From NCBI GenBank assembly GCA_964478335.1, contig CAYZIC010000011.1:1-44855 (forward strand): 44,855 nt of DNA, written 5' to 3'. This stretch comes from CAYZIC01 sp964478335 (GTDB taxonomy: Bacteria > Verrucomicrobiota > Kiritimatiellia > RFP12 > DVOR01). The notes beneath the pieces were generated by a model. The model was not told the origin of the DNA. It did no database searches and saw only the letters and a list, made by a program, of their open reading frames with translations. A program made the translations under genes and the position numbers. Of the stretch, positions 42,890-44,855 are shown in pieces; position 1 is the first letter of the stretch; every line of letters starts with the position of its first letter.

Positions 42890-43230
42890 GGTTGCGGGAT
42901 CTTTCTTGTGAGATGCCCTTTATTCACAGTGAGATAAAGAGCGAATGGTGAGAATGGGCGTTTGCCTATTTGAGGCAATTTAACGTCTAATCTCTTAAAA
43001 AACTTGCGTATCTTATAGTAAGATCATCAATCTGTCAATGCGTTTCTTGCCATTTACGGCAAGAAAATAGCCTGCGAGCGAGGAGCCTGCGGTGAATTGC
43101 ATTTTTTCTCCCACAAAAGGTTCACAAAAAGGCCACAAAGGGGAGAGAGGGGCCGAGGATGGCTGCTCAGGGGTGCAGGCGGCCTGGTGTGGAGGGCGGT
43201 GTGCGTGGCAGGAAGCAAGCTCAGGGGCCC

Positions 43231-43262
43231 GCGTTTAAGAATAAACGCATCAATATACAAAA
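43231..43262. repeat. Dispersed tetraloop hairpin element, copy 3
   Basis: GCGTTTAAGAATAAACGC at 43231-43248 followed by ATCAATATACAAAA. It matches the inverted copy at 36474-36507 over 32 bases with one difference. Confidence 0.82.
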
Positions 43263-43419
43263 ACGCAACCAGTGCGCCGCAGGAAGCGGTGTCGGCTGAT
43301 CTCTGCCTGATGCATGATGCAGGGAGCACCAGCGACCTGCTCTAATGTGGCATCACTCCCTAAGGCCCCTATATCGTGGCGAGCGGTAATCGCGAGCTGT
43401 CCTAAGCCTAAGCCTATGT

Positions 43420-43575
43420 CCTAAGCCCTACGCTGCAACAGCTCTGCGCTCTCTGCCTCTCTGCGGGAGATACTCTGGCAGTCCCACGAGCGCAGCTCGC
43501 CTCTGCGTCCCTCTGCGTACTCTGCGTTAAAAACCGCGTCCTACGCTGTCAGTCCTGTGGCGCAGCGAGCTCGCA
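43420..43575. repeat. Mosaic repeat block F
   Basis: Contains GCGCTCTCTGCCTCTCTGCG, GGGAGATACTCTGGCAGTCC and GAGCGCAGC modules, then CTCTGCGTCCCTCTGCGTAC repeats. The CTCTGCGT part resembles widespread dispersed repeats of many bacterial genomes. It reaches to the end of the AEC gene. Confidence 0.75.
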
Positions 43576-44523
43576 TCACCCAATCAAGTAGATCGCCAGT
43601 GGGAGCGTGGCTAGGGCTAGCAGGTGCGTCAGGAGGATTTCTCCAGCAAGAAACGCCCGATCGCCGCCGTAGACCTCAGCCATCGAAACCCCCATCATGG
43701 CACCTGGCATACAGGCTATCACCCCCAAGACAAGCCGCGTGTCGGCAGCCATCGGGATTAGCATCAAGATCCCACAAATCAAAACGGGCAGCACAACCAT
43801 GCGCATGGCCGCAGTAAACCACTGCCAGCGCGAAAAAACTTCTCCCCAAGAAAGCTTGGCCATATTGAGCCCACAGACAATCGCAGAAACTGGAATCGTC
43901 GCTTGCCCCAAGTAGCTCGACAGCATCTTTAACAGAGCCTCCCAACCTTGCGTCAGCACCGCCGGCATCTCAGGCATCACATGGCGCACACCAATCGTTA
44001 CCAACGCACACAAGATCGCCACTACGGGCATCGACAAGATGCGACGGATATTTTGCAGACTGACCTGACGACCTGTGAGCGCACTAAATCCAAGCGTCCA
44101 CATCAGCAAATCCGAGCCCAACGCCGACAGCGCAACCAATGCGACGCCGCGTTCGCCCATGAGCGAGATCATCACCATAATCGGTAAAAAGGAATAGTTG
44201 TTGGTTGTCAGAGAAAAATGAATCGCCCGCCGGCGCTGGATCGTCATCTTGCGGCGCAAAAAAGGCCGAATCAACCACCCCGCCAACCATCCCACCACAA
44301 TCAGACCAGCCGCACCAACAGGCAACACCCATTGTCCTAGAATTTGCTCAAGGGTAAACGTTTTAACAATCGAGGCATAGAGAATTGCCGGGTAAAAAAC
44401 GTTGATCAAGAGCTTGGAGAGATCCCCTGAAAAGCCCTCCGCCAAATTAAATCGACGCGCCAAATAGACACCTATGGCAATCATGACAAAAATAGACAAG
44501 ATCGTAAACAAACTGCTCAACAT
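43576..44523 (-). CDS. AEC-family transporter
   Basis: An auxin-efflux-carrier-type membrane protein of 315 residues with ten hydrophobic segments. The family hallmarks are KLLINVFYPAILYASI in the first half and the mid segment TTNNYSFLPIMVMISLMGERGV, with LGVIACMPGAMMGVSMAEVYGGD in the second half. Bacterial members carry malate, amino acids or related acids; the substrate here is unknown. GAGGAG lies eight bases before the ATG. It is a single gene with its own promoter. Confidence 0.9.
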   Translation of the reverse strand: MLSSLFTILSIFVMIAIGVYLARRFNLAEGFSGDLSKLLINVFYPAILYASIVKTFTLEQILGQWVLPVGAAGLIVVGWLAGWLIRPFLRRKMTIQRRRAIHFSLTTNNYSFLPIMVMISLMGERGVALVALSALGSDLLMWTLGFSALTGRQVSLQNIRRILSMPVVAILCALVTIGVRHVMPEMPAVLTQGWEALLKMLSSYLGQATIPVSAIVCGLNMAKLSWGEVFSRWQWFTAAMRMVVLPVLICGILMLIPMAADTRLVLGVIACMPGAMMGVSMAEVYGGDRAFLAGEILLTHLLALATLPLAIYLIG

Positions 44524-44559
44524 CGCAACACTCCTCTCAAATAGATAAAAAGTTGCGGA

Positions 44560-44588
44560 AGTGTAGCACTCGATGTTTCAAATGTAAA
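44560..44588 (-). promoter_or_regulatory. Promoter of the AEC transporter gene
   Basis: On the minus strand TTTACA (44588-44583), 17 bases, TACACT (44565-44560). The leader is about 30 bases and includes GAGGAG. Confidence 0.6.
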
Positions 44589-44602
44589 GGCAAATCTTAC
44601 AC

Positions 44603-44855
44603 TTTTTCGACGCTTGTACTATTTTTTTGGGGGAATGACCGATACGATGGCGGTGTGGGATCGCAAGCTCGCCCTTTAAATAGGACTAACTGCGGTGGAA
44701 AGACGGCCTGTCAAAACAGCACCTCTGGCGCATTCTGCGCTCTGCAGATTCCACATCCGCAAGCGCTGCAAGCCTCATTCTTGCCTTGGGGGAAGCTTTT
44801 GGGGTAAATTGCAACAATAAATGTCGCAGTAGGCTAAGAAATCTTTAGTAATTCT
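44603..44855. other. Window end without recognised gene
   Basis: No complete gene is seen. On the minus strand one frame from about 44820 to 44690 stays open and reads ARMRLAALADVESAERRMRQ, then CCFDRPSFHRS and a stop. It is Arg-rich and low in protein character, more like a translated repeat than a gene. Confidence 0.4.

Larger units (their letters stand above)
42890..43575. other. Gene-free stretch between the MFS and AEC genes
   Basis: No gene is supported. The part next to the MFS gene has TTGCCT-ATTTG-AGGCAA (a 6-bp stem near 42972). TTTCTTGCC (43043-43051) and GGCAAGAAA (43058-43066) form a 9-bp stem. Then come GC-rich sequence, the hairpin element at 43231 and mosaic block F. Confidence 0.6.

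Overview
The window is about 44.9 kb of a chromosome from a Gram-negative-type bacterium. The evidence is an mreBCD-mrdA rod-shape cluster, two lipobox lipoproteins, an ELM1-type protein linked in other bacteria to the cell surface, and a tRNA-Leu with encoded CCA. Promoters look sigma70-like and most genes have AAGGAG-type ribosome binding sites. The mix of a secreted GH2 beta-galactosidase with a discoidin-like tail, a BspA-type leucine-rich-repeat protein, tandem SUMF1 domains and a CBS-containing Mn pyrophosphatase would fit a PVC-superphylum organism (Verrucomicrobiota, Lentisphaerota or Kiritimatiellota), possibly host-associated. That placement is an inference of low confidence; no rRNA is present.

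Layout. At 1-1800 a RhuM-family gene lies between two identical 54-bp repeats and copies of a mosaic repeat. At 1.86-5.7 kb is secreted beta-galactosidase (minus), divergent from fusA. At 8.3-12.8 kb is a probable operon of a His-rich metal permease, cardiolipin synthase and an LRR surface protein. At 13-17.3 kb is mreB-mreC-mreD-mrdA. At 17.6-22 kb are an acyl-CoA ligase, serS, def and rnhB. At 22-25.6 kb (minus) is a translationally coupled operon of two lipoproteins and a double-SUMF1 protein, behind the C-terminal remnant of another gene. At 25.8-27 kb is a repeat-rich island with seven 23-bp tandem units, tRNA-Leu(GAG) and perfect inverted repeats. At 27-34.2 kb is a probable operon ppaC-ispH-nuclease-proB-proA-metallopeptidase behind a structured leader. 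At 34.4-36.3 kb are a DMT transporter with a His-rich tail and a surface-repeat protein. At 36.5-41.5 kb (minus) are accD-accA-ELM1-tilS-aldo/keto reductase. At 41.7-44.5 kb are an MFS and an AEC transporter.

The core genes are conventional housekeeping genes. The unexplained material is mainly noncoding: a mosaic GC-rich repeat family at six loci, an 18-bp hairpin element (GCGTTTAAGAATAAACGC) at three intergenic sites, an exact 23-bp tandem array around CCCTATATAAGG, perfect 15-bp inverted repeats, and two strong promoters placed so close to the start codon that leaderless mRNAs are likely. No CRISPR array, transposase or phage module was seen. The best candidates for something undescribed are the repeat-bounded RhuM cassette, the dispersed hairpin and mosaic families, and the 23-bp array beside the truncated lipoprotein operon.
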